Assembly: GCA_964388955.1 (NCBI GenBank)
Contig: CAYMCO010000016.1
Location: 1 to 64,000 of the forward strand
DNA: 64,000 bases
Direction: 5' to 3'
From: CAYMCO01 sp964388955
Lineage (GTDB): Bacteria; Chloroflexota; Anaerolineae; Anaerolineales; E44-bin32
Part shown: in pieces, positions 24,818 to 33,401 of the stretch
How positions within the stretch are numbered: position 1 is the stretch's first letter
How the letters are laid out: each line of letters opens with the position of its first letter
Notes under the pieces: model-generated
What the model was told of the DNA's origin: nothing
Seen by the model: the letters and a program-made list of their open reading frames with translations, nothing else
Database searches by the model: none
Program-made: the position numbers and the translations under genes

Positions 24818-25945
24818 CTAAGCGACACGTCTGGGCCAGCGCAAGAAATCGAATCCGGCGACGGACTTTCGGGATGCGGCCGGATCGTCATGCCACACTC
24901 CGGGGATTGCTGTTCCACAACGTGGGCATGCCCCCTCGGAGGTCAGGTGATATGCGAGCACATTGAATCCCCGACGTTCTATAAGCAGTTCACCGCATTC
25001 GAAGCAGTAGGTGTTTTCATATTCACCGACGGCCCCGGGAATGTTGCCCGCGTACACAAAATGCAGACCGGCCTCCTGCCCGATCTCCGCAGCCCGGATG
25101 AGGGTTTCGATGGAGGTGTTGTCGGGATCACGCATGCGATAGTCTTTATGGAAGGCGGTCACATGCCAGGGGATATTCGGGGAGACCGAGGCGATGAAAC
25201 GGGCCGCCTGCATCAGTTCCTCTGTGCTATCGTTGAATCCGGGCACGACAAGGGTGACGATCTCGACCCATAGGCCGGCGTCATGGGCCAGTTGTATTCC
25301 CTGCAGCACATTGTCCAGCACGCCGCCCAGCTGACGATAGCCGCTGTCCTGCATGGTTTTCAGGTCGACCTTGTAACCCGACAGGTATGGAGCGAGGTAG
25401 TCGATGACTTCTGGGGTGGCGTTGCCATTGGAGACGTACACGCACTTCAGGCCGGCTTTGGCCGCTTGGCGGAAGATCGCCACCGCCCACTCCGAAGTGA
25501 TCAGCGGTTCGTTATAGGAAGATGCCAGCACCTGTGCTCCCATCCGGGATCCCGCCTGACCCATGGCCTCAGGGGTAATGGCGCGCACGTGCGCGGCGGA
25601 GATATCGGCCGCTGGGTCACGCAGCACCTGAGAACTGAGCCAGTTCTGGCAATAGCCGCAGTGGAAGTCGCAGCCAAGCATACCGAAGGTGAGCGCGTCC
25701 GATCCCGGCAGAAAATGGTAGAAAGGCTTCTTCTCGATGGGGTCGCACTGCAGGGCGCCTACGTAGCCCCAAGGCACCCGAAGCTCGCCGTCGCGGTTGA
25801 ATCTCACCTTGCAGATTCCCCGACGGCCAAGCCGGATCAAGCAGCGGTGAGCGCATGCATAGCATCGAACGTCTCCACCGGGCAAACGTTCGTAGAGCTC
25901 ACCCTGGACCGTATACGAATCCAACCGTTCCGCTACCGTCGTCAT
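24818..25945 (-). CDS. amrS: AmmeMemoRadiSam-system radical SAM enzyme
   Basis: A 375-residue radical SAM protein of the AmrS family. The cluster motif is CDFHCGYC (near residue 92). Upstream are CYACAHRC and GICKVRFN, and near the C-terminus FECGELL with CPRCG, so extra metal or cluster sites are likely. Typical AmrS landmarks such as SYNEPLI and YVSNGN are intact. Family members co-occur with Memo- and AMMECR1-domain proteins, neither of which is near here, so partners may be encoded elsewhere. The gene is driven by an extended -10 promoter 14 bases before the ATG. A small protein gene follows directly. Confidence 0.88.
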   Translation of the reverse strand: MTTVAERLDSYTVQGELYERLPGGDVRCYACAHRCLIRLGRRGICKVRFNRDGELRVPWGYVGALQCDPIEKKPFYHFLPGSDALTFGMLGCDFHCGYCQNWLSSQVLRDPAADISAAHVRAITPEAMGQAGSRMGAQVLASSYNEPLITSEWAVAIFRQAAKAGLKCVYVSNGNATPEVIDYLAPYLSGYKVDLKTMQDSGYRQLGGVLDNVLQGIQLAHDAGLWVEIVTLVVPGFNDSTEELMQAARFIASVSPNIPWHVTAFHKDYRMRDPDNTSIETLIRAAEIGQEAGLHFVYAGNIPGAVGEYENTYCFECGELLIERRGFNVLAYHLTSEGACPRCGTAIPGVWHDDPAASRKSVAGFDFLRWPRRVA

Positions 25946-25959
25946 GACGATTCGCAGTG

Positions 25960-26002
25960 ATTATAACACCCGCGGGCAGGCCACCGGCAGGGCATGTACA
26001 AT
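25960..26002. promoter_or_regulatory. Divergent promoter pair for amrS and mobA
   Basis: On the minus strand TATAAT with an upstream TG (TGTTATAAT, 25960-25965) is 14 bases before amrS. On the plus strand TACAAT (25997-26002) ends only 6 bases before the mobA ATG at 26009. The two lie back to back, 31 bases apart. Both leaders would be very short or absent. Confidence 0.6.
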
Positions 26003-26008
26003 AGGCGC

Positions 26009-26599
26009 ATGGTCACGGTTGCCATCCAGGCCGGTGGAAGATCCAGCCGCATGGGGCAGGACAAGGCCCTGCTCTCCCTCGCGGGAAAACCGCTCATCGA
26101 GCGCGTGATCTCGACGGTGGCGGATTTGGGGGATGAGCTCATCATCACCACCAACAAGCCCGAGAGCCTTGCCTATCTGGGGATCAGGATGGCCTCCGAC
26201 AGGACGCCGAGTGGCGGAGCGCTGCAGGGGTTGCGGACCGCGTTGGACGCCGCCTCCCACCCGCAGGTCCTCGTGGTCGCGTGCGACATGCCATTTCTCA
26301 ATGGGGACCTGCTGCGGCATCTGCTGGACCGAATTCAGGAGGGTGTGGATGCAGTGGTCCCCAGGAACGGGGGATACTACGAGCCGCTGCACGCCGTCTA
26401 CCGGCGGCCTACGGTGCTTCCCGAAGTCGAAGCCTCGCTGGCCGCGAAGATCTTCCGCCTGGACAGCTTCTTCCCCCGGATCCATATACTCCCGATTGAG
26501 GGGAAGGAACTGGATCGTTTCGACCCGCAGCGGCGCAGCTTCGTGAATATCAACACCCTTGAGGATTTGGAGCGGGCGGCGGAGACGATCGAAGAATGA
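26009..26599 (+). CDS. mobA: Molybdenum cofactor guanylyltransferase
   Basis: A 196-residue nucleotidyltransferase that joins GMP to molybdopterin. The GTP loop is AIQAGGRSSRMGQDKAL, and the metal-binding Asp is in VVACDMPFLNGDLL. The length and the C-terminal FVNINTLEDLERA are typical of MobA. No molybdoenzyme gene is in the window. The start MVTVAIQ is chosen over one five codons upstream because that ATG lies before the -10 element. The mRNA appears leaderless. Confidence 0.88.
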   Translation: MVTVAIQAGGRSSRMGQDKALLSLAGKPLIERVISTVADLGDELIITTNKPESLAYLGIRMASDRTPSGGALQGLRTALDAASHPQVLVVACDMPFLNGDLLRHLLDRIQEGVDAVVPRNGGYYEPLHAVYRRPTVLPEVEASLAAKIFRLDSFFPRIHILPIEGKELDRFDPQRRSFVNINTLEDLERAAETIEE

Positions 26600-26723
26600 A
26601 TCGCCCACAAGAGGGCTTTACGCATCCATTCTTCCAGCGACACGAGAGAAACACCGGCCTGGGGCGCACCACCGGTAGGCGGGGCCTCCCTCCCTGCAGG
26701 GCAGACTACATAGGAGCAAGCAC

Positions 26724-27986
26724 ATGGTCATCGAAATCGAATCCGTTCGGTCCCAATTCCCAGCCCTGGCCTCCGGCGCGGCTTTCTTTGACGGCCCTGG
26801 CGGCACACAAGTCGCGGGGCAAGTCCTGGATCGCATGCAGCGGTATCTTGTGGAGACGAATGCCAATCACGGCGGAGCGTATCCTACCAGCAGAGCATCC
26901 GATGCCACGGTGGAACAAGCGCGCAATGCCATGGTGGATTTCTACAACGCCAGTCGGCCGGAGGAGATAGTATTCGGGCCGAATATGACTTCCTTGACTC
27001 TGCGCATCAGCCGCTCGCTGGCCCAAACCCTCGAGCCAGGGGATGAAATCGTGGTAACCCGGCTGGATCATGACGCCAATATCGCCCCGTGGCTGTTGGT
27101 GGCCCGGGACAGGGGGTGCGAGGTGCGCTGGGTGGATATCGACGTGGAGGACTGCACATGGCGCATGGATCAGATGCGCGCGGCCATCCGGGAGAAGACC
27201 CGAATCGTGGCTGTGGGGTATGCCTCGAATGGCTCTGGCACCGTCAACCCCGTGCGTGAAGTGGTCGAGATGGCACACAAGGTGGGGGCGCTCTGCTACA
27301 TCGACGCGGTCCAATATGCTCCCCATCGTCCCATCGACGTGAAGGAGATCGATGCAGATTTCCTGGTCTCCTCCTCCTATAAGTTCTTTGGCCCCCACGC
27401 GGGCATCCTGTACGGCAAGTATGCGCTGCTGGATCGGCTGCAGGCCTACAAAGTCCGTCCCGCTCCGGATTCTCCCCCAGGGAAATTCGAAACTGGCACC
27501 GGCGATTTCGAGGCCATTGCGGGCGTCTTGGGGGCTATCGAGTATTTCGAGGGGATCGGCGAGCAGATGGGTTCCGATGTTTCGCCGGACCTATCTTCCC
27601 GGTACACCGGGCGGGCTTTGAGATTGCGCCAGGCGCTGGCCGCCATCCGGCGCCACGAGGATGCGCTTTCACTTCACTTGCTGTCGGCTCTGGAGACGAT
27701 ACCGGGCCTGAGGCTGTACGGGATTGGGGACCCGGGATCTCTCGACCGGCGTGTGCCCACCTTCACCTTCACAATCGAGGGCCTCCACCCGCGGCAAATT
27801 GCGCAGCAGTTGGGCGAGCGGGGCATCTATGTATGGGATGGCCACTACTACGCACTTGCACTGGTGGAGCGGCTGGGCCTTGCTGACAGCGGCGGAATGG
27901 TGCGTGTCGGTTTGGTGCACTACAACACCCTGGAGGAGGTGGACCGGTTGGCCGCCGCGCTGGGGAGCATCGTCCGGGGGGGTTAG
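26724..27986 (+). CDS. Class V aminotransferase / cysteine-desulfurase-like protein
   Basis: A 420-residue PLP enzyme of the class V aminotransferase superfamily. The PLP Lys is in SSSYKFFGPHAG, and the N-terminal loop FFDGPGGTQV and strand VVTRLDHDANI are typical of the cysteine-desulfurase-like subgroup (TIGR01976). In that subgroup the catalytic Cys loop of true desulfurases is missing, and none is visible here near residue 330, so sulfur transfer from cysteine is doubtful. C-terminal RVGLVHYNTLEEVDRL is a subgroup signature. The gene is preceded by a 124-base gap after mobA. The physiological substrate is unknown. Confidence 0.82.
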   Translation: MVIEIESVRSQFPALASGAAFFDGPGGTQVAGQVLDRMQRYLVETNANHGGAYPTSRASDATVEQARNAMVDFYNASRPEEIVFGPNMTSLTLRISRSLAQTLEPGDEIVVTRLDHDANIAPWLLVARDRGCEVRWVDIDVEDCTWRMDQMRAAIREKTRIVAVGYASNGSGTVNPVREVVEMAHKVGALCYIDAVQYAPHRPIDVKEIDADFLVSSSYKFFGPHAGILYGKYALLDRLQAYKVRPAPDSPPGKFETGTGDFEAIAGVLGAIEYFEGIGEQMGSDVSPDLSSRYTGRALRLRQALAAIRRHEDALSLHLLSALETIPGLRLYGIGDPGSLDRRVPTFTFTIEGLHPRQIAQQLGERGIYVWDGHYYALALVERLGLADSGGMVRVGLVHYNTLEEVDRLAAALGSIVRGG

Positions 27987-28051
27987 TGTCCATCCAAGCC
28001 GCGGTCGATCGAACATCTTCGGAGGCGCATAAGTTCTCCAGGTGCCTCGAA

Positions 28052-28067
28052 TGTGACCCCTGTCATG
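28052..28067. promoter_or_regulatory. Possible CRP/FNR-type operator
   Basis: TGTGA, six bases, TCATG resembles the CRP half-site pair TGTGA-N6-TCACA with two mismatches. It lies 83 bases before a gene for a cyclic-nucleotide-binding protein. The match could be chance. Confidence 0.25.
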
Positions 28068-28149
28068 CAAATTAGGACGGATTCCACTTCGCCCCCCCAG
28101 AGGCCATGGATACACTGAGGCAACACCAAGGGAGCAGGCAAGTTTCGTT

Positions 28150-28623
28150 ATGTCAAAAGAGATGTTGAGTTCGCTGCCACTATTCGAGGGTCTGGGGGAA
28201 GCGGACCTGGAACTGCTCGCCAATCTGGTACGGCGCGAGGCCTATGCGCGGGATGCGGCAGTCTTTGCACAGGGTGCCCGGGCGCGCAAGTTATATATCG
28301 TGATATCCGGGAGGGTAGAGGTGCGTTTCAAGCCCGAAGATGGCGAGATCCTCGTGGTCGCCTCATTGGAGCGAGGTGGGGTGTTTGGATGGTCTGCGGC
28401 GCTCGGCCGTAGAGCATATACATCCTGTGCGGTTACCGTGGAGGACTCGGAGTTGTTGAGCATCCGGGGAGATGAGCTGCGCAAACTCTGTGAGTCAAAC
28501 CCACAGACGGGCGTCGTGATTCTCGAGCGACTGGCCGGGGTGATCGCCGAGCGTCTGCGCAGCACCCATACGCATGTGGTCGCCATGCTGCATCAGGGGA
28601 TGCAAGTCGACAATGCAGGGTGA
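28150..28623 (+). CDS. Cyclic nucleotide-binding (CRP-type) domain protein without HTH
   Basis: A 157-residue protein with a complete CNB beta-barrel: LFEGLGEADLELLANL, then KLYIVISGRVEVRF and the phosphate-cassette-like segment GGVFGWSAALGRRAYTSCAV. In CRP and FNR a DNA-binding helix-turn-helix follows; here the protein ends after the long helix with HVVAMLHQGMQVD, so it cannot bind DNA alone. The cassette lacks the Arg-Thr/Ser pair expected for strong cAMP binding, although an Arg is present, so the ligand may differ or be absent. It sits 17 bases before a NifU-type scaffold gene, suggesting a redox or iron-sulfur sensing role. Confidence 0.8.
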   Translation: MSKEMLSSLPLFEGLGEADLELLANLVRREAYARDAAVFAQGARARKLYIVISGRVEVRFKPEDGEILVVASLERGGVFGWSAALGRRAYTSCAVTVEDSELLSIRGDELRKLCESNPQTGVVILERLAGVIAERLRSTHTHVVAMLHQGMQVDNAG

Positions 28624-28640
28624 TGGATGACCACATCTAG

Positions 28641-28925
28641 ATGAGTGAGGGAAATATGGCTCCGGGGAGTACTGAGCACAATCACTTGGTGGATGTGCCG
28701 GACGAAGACCGCATGCGGGATCTTGTGGAGTCCATCAGCGCGTATATCGAGCAGTACCACGGTGGCTGGGTGAAGATGGTGGGCTTTGATGGCGAGACAC
28801 TGAGGGTCAAGATGGGCGGCGCCTGCCTGGGATGCCCGCTCTCGACGACGACCCTTCAGGGTTGGGTGCGAGGTACCGTGCAGACTTTCTTCCCGGATGT
28901 GGTGGTCGTGGAAGCCGCCGATTGA
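28641..28925 (+). CDS. NifU C-terminal-domain iron-sulfur scaffold protein
   Basis: A 94-residue protein consisting of the NifU-like C-terminal domain, which carries or transfers iron-sulfur clusters. The CxxC site is in GGACLGCPLSTTTLQ, followed by the conserved helix WVRGTVQTFFPDV. The N-terminal 25 residues are acidic and probably disordered. It shares a short unit with the CNB protein gene and is followed by a strong hairpin. Confidence 0.87.
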   Translation: MSEGNMAPGSTEHNHLVDVPDEDRMRDLVESISAYIEQYHGGWVKMVGFDGETLRVKMGGACLGCPLSTTTLQGWVRGTVQTFFPDVVVVEAAD

Positions 28926-29358
28926 TCATCTGTCCGGGACAGAGTCCAAATTTGCCGGGGCTGTGAGCGCGTCCTTGTAAGCGCCTGTGGGAGACGCGTG
29001 CATCGCGCCTCCGGCCACGGGCTGCCTCCAAGGATCTCACCAGCAGGCCCACATTTCGTGTGGGCCTGCTGTCTTCTGTGTGACGTATGACACTTTGGAA
29101 AGGCAACGCCCATCGGTATCTTGTTTAACGTAGCGCCAACCATCGGGCGGAGGCATGTCCGCGCCGCGATTGGTGCATGGCAGCGGACCGGACCTGCGTA
29201 AGGAAGGTTCGTCCGGGGGGCATTTAGTGGGCGACAAGTCTCCGACGCGCTCACCAACCCATTGGCCGGGAATCTGGTTCCTCTCTTAAATTGAGGTGTC
29301 CACGCATAATCCTTGCGAGCATCCGGGGCTGAAATACAAGAATAGGAGTCCGGTTGGA
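28926..29358. other. Intergenic region between the NifU-domain gene and sdhA
   Basis: No credible gene is seen. It holds a strong hairpin at 29042-29070. A CATAAT at 29308-29313 could be the -10 of the sdh operon, about 45 bases before sdhA. A GTG in the sdhA frame at 29296 lies upstream of that element and is less likely to be the start. Confidence 0.5.
29042..29070 (+). terminator. Strong hairpin, probable terminator of the NifU-domain gene
   Basis: A perfect 11-bp stem (AGCAGGCCCAC / GTGGGCCTGCT) with a 7-base loop is followed by GTCTTCTGTG. The T tract is weak, so termination could be inefficient or occur in both directions. Confidence 0.65.
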
Positions 29359-31161
29359 ATGTCTTCATCAGACACGATCACACACGATGTCATCATTGTC
29401 GGGGCGGGATTGGCCGGAACCTGGGCGGCGATGACTGCGGGCGATGCAGGTGTGGATGTGGCGGTTCTTTCGAAGACCCACCCGCTCCGTTCGCACAGTG
29501 GCGCAGCGCAAGGTGGGATCGCTGCTGTGCTGAATAACGTGCGTCCGGTAGAGGGGACAGGGCCGAGGGGGCCGCTGGAGCCTGTCCCGGAGGGCACTCC
29601 CGGGGTGGATAGCCTTGAGCTCCACATGTTCGATACGATCAAGGGGTCGGACTGGCTCGGTGATCAGGATGCTATTGAGATCATGGTCACGGAGGCTCCG
29701 GAGATCATCTATGCCTATGAGCACATGGGATGCGTGTTCAGCCGCCTGCCGGATGGCCGGATTGCACAGCGCCGCTTTGGCGGGCATAGCGCGCCGCGCG
29801 CCAATTATTCAGCGGACTACACGGGACATGTCCTGCTGCACACCGTCCATGAGCAGGCGTCGAAACGTGGCGTCCACTTCTACAGCGAATGGTACTGCAT
29901 GGATCTGATCGTCGAGGCGAATGTGTGCCGGGGCATTGTGGCCCTGGACGTACTCACCGGCGAAGTCCATGTAATGCGCGCCAAGGCGGTGATGTTCGGA
30001 ACGGGGGGCTACGGCCGTGCCTTCAAGATCACCTCCAATGCCATGGCCAACACAGGGGATGGGGTGGCCATCGCATATCGCGCTGGTGTGCCCCTGATGG
30101 ATATGGAATTCGTGCAGTTCCATCCCACCGGGCTATACCGAAAAGGGATCCTGATGACCGAGGCCTGCCGCGGCGAGGGTGGGTATCTGGAAAACAGCGA
30201 GGGCGAGCGTTTCATGGAGCGCTACGCCCCGGAGAAGATGGAATTGGCGCCGCGTGATCTGGTCAGCCGCGCCGAACAGACCGAGATCGAGGAGGGGCGA
30301 GGTATCGGGCCGGACGGCCAGGGGCTGCATCTGAACATGGTCCACCTGGGGGAGGCAAAGATTATGGAGCGCCTGCCACAGGTCAAGGAGCTGGCGATGA
30401 AATTCGCTGGGGTGGACATGATCCGCGAACCAGTGCCCATCCAACCCACTGCTCACTACAGCATGGGAGGTATCCCTGCGGATGCCAATGGTCAGGTGCT
30501 TGCGGACGCGGAGGGCCATCATGTAACCGGGTTCTACGCGGCCGGGGAATGTGCTTGTATCAGCGTGCATGGCGCAAATCGCCTGGGGACGAACAGCCTG
30601 CTCGGCGCCTCCGTTTTTGGGCGCAGGGCCGGGTCGGCCATGGCGGCCTTCGTGAAGGGTGGCGCCGAATTGCCGCCGGTGTCCGGGGATCCGGCGGCCC
30701 GAAGCCGGGCGCGTGTCCGACAGTTGAAAGGGGAAAGCTCCGCGCCGAAGGGGGGTGAATCGATCAGCGCGCTCGCAGATGAACTCAAGGCGATGATGAC
30801 GCAGAACTGCGGCATCTTCCGCTCAGAAGAACGACTCAAGAAGGCGCTGGCCGGAGTCCGGGAGCTGCAGGGGCGCTTCGTGGATGCCCGCATCATGGAT
30901 AAGGGGTCTCGTTTCAACACCGATCTCCTCGCGGCGTTTGAAACGGAGCATCTGCTGACCTTTAGCGAGGTGATTGTGGCCAGCGCGCTGAAACGCACGG
31001 AAAGCCGAGGCGCGCATTACCGCACCGATTACCCCAAACGAAACGACGAAGATTGGCTGAAACACACTTTGGCCCATCGGAGTGAGGATGGCCCTCAAAT
31101 CAGCTACAAGTCCGTGTACATCGATTGGGACAGATTCCCGCCGCAAGAACGGAAGTACTAG
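29359..31161 (+). CDS. sdhA: Succinate dehydrogenase flavoprotein subunit
   Basis: A 600-residue SdhA/FrdA protein that oxidises succinate to fumarate with covalently bound FAD. Landmarks are the FAD loop VIIVGAGLAGTWAAMTAG, the FAD-attachment His in LRSHSGAAQGG, and the substrate-site segments HPTGLY, and TAHYSMGG. SdhA and FrdA cannot be told apart from sequence alone, but the order A-B-C-D with an oxidase nearby favours succinate oxidation. AGGAG precedes the ATG. It begins a four-gene operon. Confidence 0.95.
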   Translation: MSSSDTITHDVIIVGAGLAGTWAAMTAGDAGVDVAVLSKTHPLRSHSGAAQGGIAAVLNNVRPVEGTGPRGPLEPVPEGTPGVDSLELHMFDTIKGSDWLGDQDAIEIMVTEAPEIIYAYEHMGCVFSRLPDGRIAQRRFGGHSAPRANYSADYTGHVLLHTVHEQASKRGVHFYSEWYCMDLIVEANVCRGIVALDVLTGEVHVMRAKAVMFGTGGYGRAFKITSNAMANTGDGVAIAYRAGVPLMDMEFVQFHPTGLYRKGILMTEACRGEGGYLENSEGERFMERYAPEKMELAPRDLVSRAEQTEIEEGRGIGPDGQGLHLNMVHLGEAKIMERLPQVKELAMKFAGVDMIREPVPIQPTAHYSMGGIPADANGQVLADAEGHHVTGFYAAGECACISVHGANRLGTNSLLGASVFGRRAGSAMAAFVKGGAELPPVSGDPAARSRARVRQLKGESSAPKGGESISALADELKAMMTQNCGIFRSEERLKKALAGVRELQGRFVDARIMDKGSRFNTDLLAAFETEHLLTFSEVIVASALKRTESRGAHYRTDYPKRNDEDWLKHTLAHRSEDGPQISYKSVYIDWDRFPPQERKY

Positions 31162-31188
31162 GACTGGATTGACAGACGAGGGAGCGAT

Positions 31189-31998
31189 ATGAACGCAAGC
31201 GATCTAGAAGGAAAATCCATTGAAGTCCGCATCCAACGCTACAATCCAGATCTGGAAAGCAGACCTCATTTCGAATCCTATCGCATCAACTGGAGAGCCG
31301 GCACCACGATCCTCGATGCCCTGCAGGAGATCAAAGGCGAGCAGGATGGGAGCCTGACCTTTCGCCGCTCATGCCGGCATGGGATCTGCGGCAGCTGCGC
31401 CATGAATGTCAACGGGAAGAACGTGCTGGTCTGCAGCGAGCCGCTCAAAGATCATCTGGATCGCAGAATGCGGGTCACGATCAAGCCGCTGCCCTACCAG
31501 CCGATTATCAAGGATCTTGTGGTCGACCGGTCGGCTTTCTGGGAGCAGTATCTGCGCGTCAAACCGTGGCTGATTCCCCCGGAGGATGTCCCTGAGAAGG
31601 AGTTCCGGATGAGCCCGGGTGAATTGGCGGCGTTGAATAACGCAGAGAAATGCATCATGTGCGGCGCGTGCTACGCCTCGTGCCAGGTGGTTGCCCTCAA
31701 CAAGAGATACATCGGCCCGCACGCGCTGCTCAAGGCGTTCTTGCGTGTGGTGGACCCGAGGGACAGCGACCCGGGGGGACGATTGGCGGATGTCAGCCGG
31801 GATGACGGCGTCTTTCGCTGCCATACGATCTTCAATTGCATTGACGCCTGCCCGAAAGACCTCAATCCCACCGAGGCCATTGAGACACTGCGCAAGCTGG
31901 CCGCCAGGCGCCAGGCGTATGAGGCTGCGCGCCGCGGTAGGCAGGCTATCCTGGCGGACGCGATCCCCACCGCCGAGGTCCGGGCCGCGAGCGATTGA
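31189..31998 (+). CDS. sdhB: Succinate dehydrogenase iron-sulfur subunit
   Basis: A 269-residue protein with the three clusters of the family: the [2Fe-2S] ligands in RSCRHGICGSCAMNVNG with a later Cys, the [4Fe-4S] set CIMCGACYASC, and the third cluster with Cys in FRCHTIFNCIDACPKDLNP. It relays electrons from FAD to the quinone site. It starts 27 bases after sdhA. Four bases overlap at its end with an upstream in-frame start for sdhC, but the ribosome site supports the later sdhC start. Confidence 0.95.
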   Translation: MNASDLEGKSIEVRIQRYNPDLESRPHFESYRINWRAGTTILDALQEIKGEQDGSLTFRRSCRHGICGSCAMNVNGKNVLVCSEPLKDHLDRRMRVTIKPLPYQPIIKDLVVDRSAFWEQYLRVKPWLIPPEDVPEKEFRMSPGELAALNNAEKCIMCGACYASCQVVALNKRYIGPHALLKAFLRVVDPRDSDPGGRLADVSRDDGVFRCHTIFNCIDACPKDLNPTEAIETLRKLAARRQAYEAARRGRQAILADAIPTAEVRAASD

Positions 31999-32027
31999 GG
32001 GGTTTGAAGAAGAGAGGGAGACAACGG

Positions 32028-32381
32028 ATGTACAAGAGCACGGGCTTCATCAGTTTTCTGCTCAGGCGCTTCACCGGCCTGGTGCTGGTCCTGTACTTGA
32101 GCGTTCACATCTGGGTGATCGGCGCTGCGACGAAGGGCGCTGAGGCGTTCAACACACGCATGATGGTGTTTGACACTCCCCTAAATAAGATCCTCGAAAT
32201 CCTGTTGCTGGCGGCGGTTCTGTATCATGGTTTCGATGGTATCCGGTTGCTCATTGTGCACTATTTCAATGTCACCGATTACCGCAAGAGCTTGTTCTAC
32301 GCCGCATTCACGTTGGCCGCTTTGCTCACAGTCGTGGGCGGTATCCCCATGTTGCTGTACGCGTTGGGCGAGCTGGCATAG
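32028..32381 (+). CDS. sdhC: Succinate dehydrogenase membrane subunit C
   Basis: A 117-residue protein with three predicted transmembrane helices (about 15-38, 52-76 and 86-114). The opening YKSTGFISFLLRRFTGL contains the Ser-x-x-x-Arg quinone-site pattern. His residues in LSVHIW and VLYHGFDG are plausible haem b ligands. The start MYKSTG has GGGAGA upstream. It lies between sdhB and sdhD. Confidence 0.85.
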   Translation: MYKSTGFISFLLRRFTGLVLVLYLSVHIWVIGAATKGAEAFNTRMMVFDTPLNKILEILLLAAVLYHGFDGIRLLIVHYFNVTDYRKSLFYAAFTLAALLTVVGGIPMLLYALGELA

Positions 32382-32392
32382 GGAGGGCCGAG

Positions 32393-32737
32393 ATGACCGT
32401 CTTTCTCATTCAACGTCTCACCGCCATCGCCTTGGTTGTCTTCCTGGCGCTACACATGATCGTGGTGCATTATCCACCCGGGCATCTGGATTTCAGCCGC
32501 ATCCTCGTCCGCCTGGAAAGCCCGTTGTGGAAAGCGATCGACGTGGCGTTCCTGCTTGCAGTACTGCTGCATGCCCTGACGGGCACCTACGCCGTCTTGC
32601 TGGACATCGAGCGCGTGACTCCGCTGAAGCGAGTGGTCGCAGCCGTGCTTATCGTGTTGGGGATCGTTGGATTCGCCTACGGCGCATATACGGTGATCTC
32701 TTTTGTGCCACCGGTGGGGCTGGCCTCGGCCCCCTGA
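32393..32737 (+). CDS. sdhD: Succinate dehydrogenase membrane subunit D
   Basis: A 114-residue protein with three transmembrane helices (about 4-28, 45-68 and 78-104). His in LALHMIVVH and LLHALTG are candidate haem ligands, and Asp-Ile-Glu-Arg after the second helix is in the quinone-site position. It is 11 bases after sdhC. With two His in each of the two anchors, the complex may carry two haem b groups. Confidence 0.8.
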   Translation: MTVFLIQRLTAIALVVFLALHMIVVHYPPGHLDFSRILVRLESPLWKAIDVAFLLAVLLHALTGTYAVLLDIERVTPLKRVVAAVLIVLGIVGFAYGAYTVISFVPPVGLASAP

Positions 32738-32885
32738 GCAGCGAGCGCCCACCCCGGAGGCTGGACGTCCTCCTCGGCGGGGAATCCCTCCGGCCGAGTG
32801 GGAAGGAGAGGTGGGGCCGGTCGATATTATCCTTTCCCCGATCACCCGGGCCGGGCAGGAAGACACAGGTGCCGACTCGCTTGGC

Positions 32886-33317
32886 TCAATCCCCGGCACC
32901 CCCCACCCGAATCAGGAAATGGCTTATCCGCACCAGCAGCTCGGACACTTCTGAGTAGCCGCACAAAGTGAGAGTTGGCGAATCGTTCCCGGTGATCATT
33001 TTGGACACAGCGGCATCGCGGTGATGGCAGCAGAGTACGGGCTTGCCCAGGCTGAGCGCGAAGGCGATCTCGTATCCAACCCCATGCGAAGGGGTGCTTA
33101 CCTCCGCGACCATGGCATCGCAGCCGCGGATCCAGGCGATATCCCGATGATAGACCTCCCTGGGGTCGACCACGCGCTCCAACTCCATCACTTCCGGGCG
33201 TGCCAGATGCTCGGTCGGAACCTCGTGCCCCGCGCCAAGGATATGATCGACGATCGCGATGTAGGTGGCTTCATCGGCACGGCCGCCGGTGAGCGAGCAG
33301 GAGAAGTAGATCTTCAT
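32886..33317 (-). CDS. Nucleoside 2-deoxyribosyltransferase-like protein
   Basis: A 143-residue protein of the NDT/RCL fold. It begins IYFSCSLTGGRAD, the phosphate/sugar-binding start of the family, and carries DAMVAEVSTPSHGVGYEIAFAL, in which the Glu of VGYE is the nucleophile. Length and motifs resemble the nucleotide N-glycosidase DNPH1 subgroup, which cleaves 5'-monophosphates, so this activity is plausible. GGAGAAG precedes the ATG. It stands alone between sdhD and pheT. Confidence 0.8.
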   Translation of the reverse strand: MKIYFSCSLTGGRADEATYIAIVDHILGAGHEVPTEHLARPEVMELERVVDPREVYHRDIAWIRGCDAMVAEVSTPSHGVGYEIAFALSLGKPVLCCHHRDAAVSKMITGNDSPTLTLCGYSEVSELLVRISHFLIRVGGAGD

Positions 33318-33401
33318 CGGGCTTCTCCAGGGTGGGAGACGCAGGGCTGGGGGGCCAAATCCATGGCCATTGTTGGCCCCCCCCTTGAGGCATGATACCA
33401 G

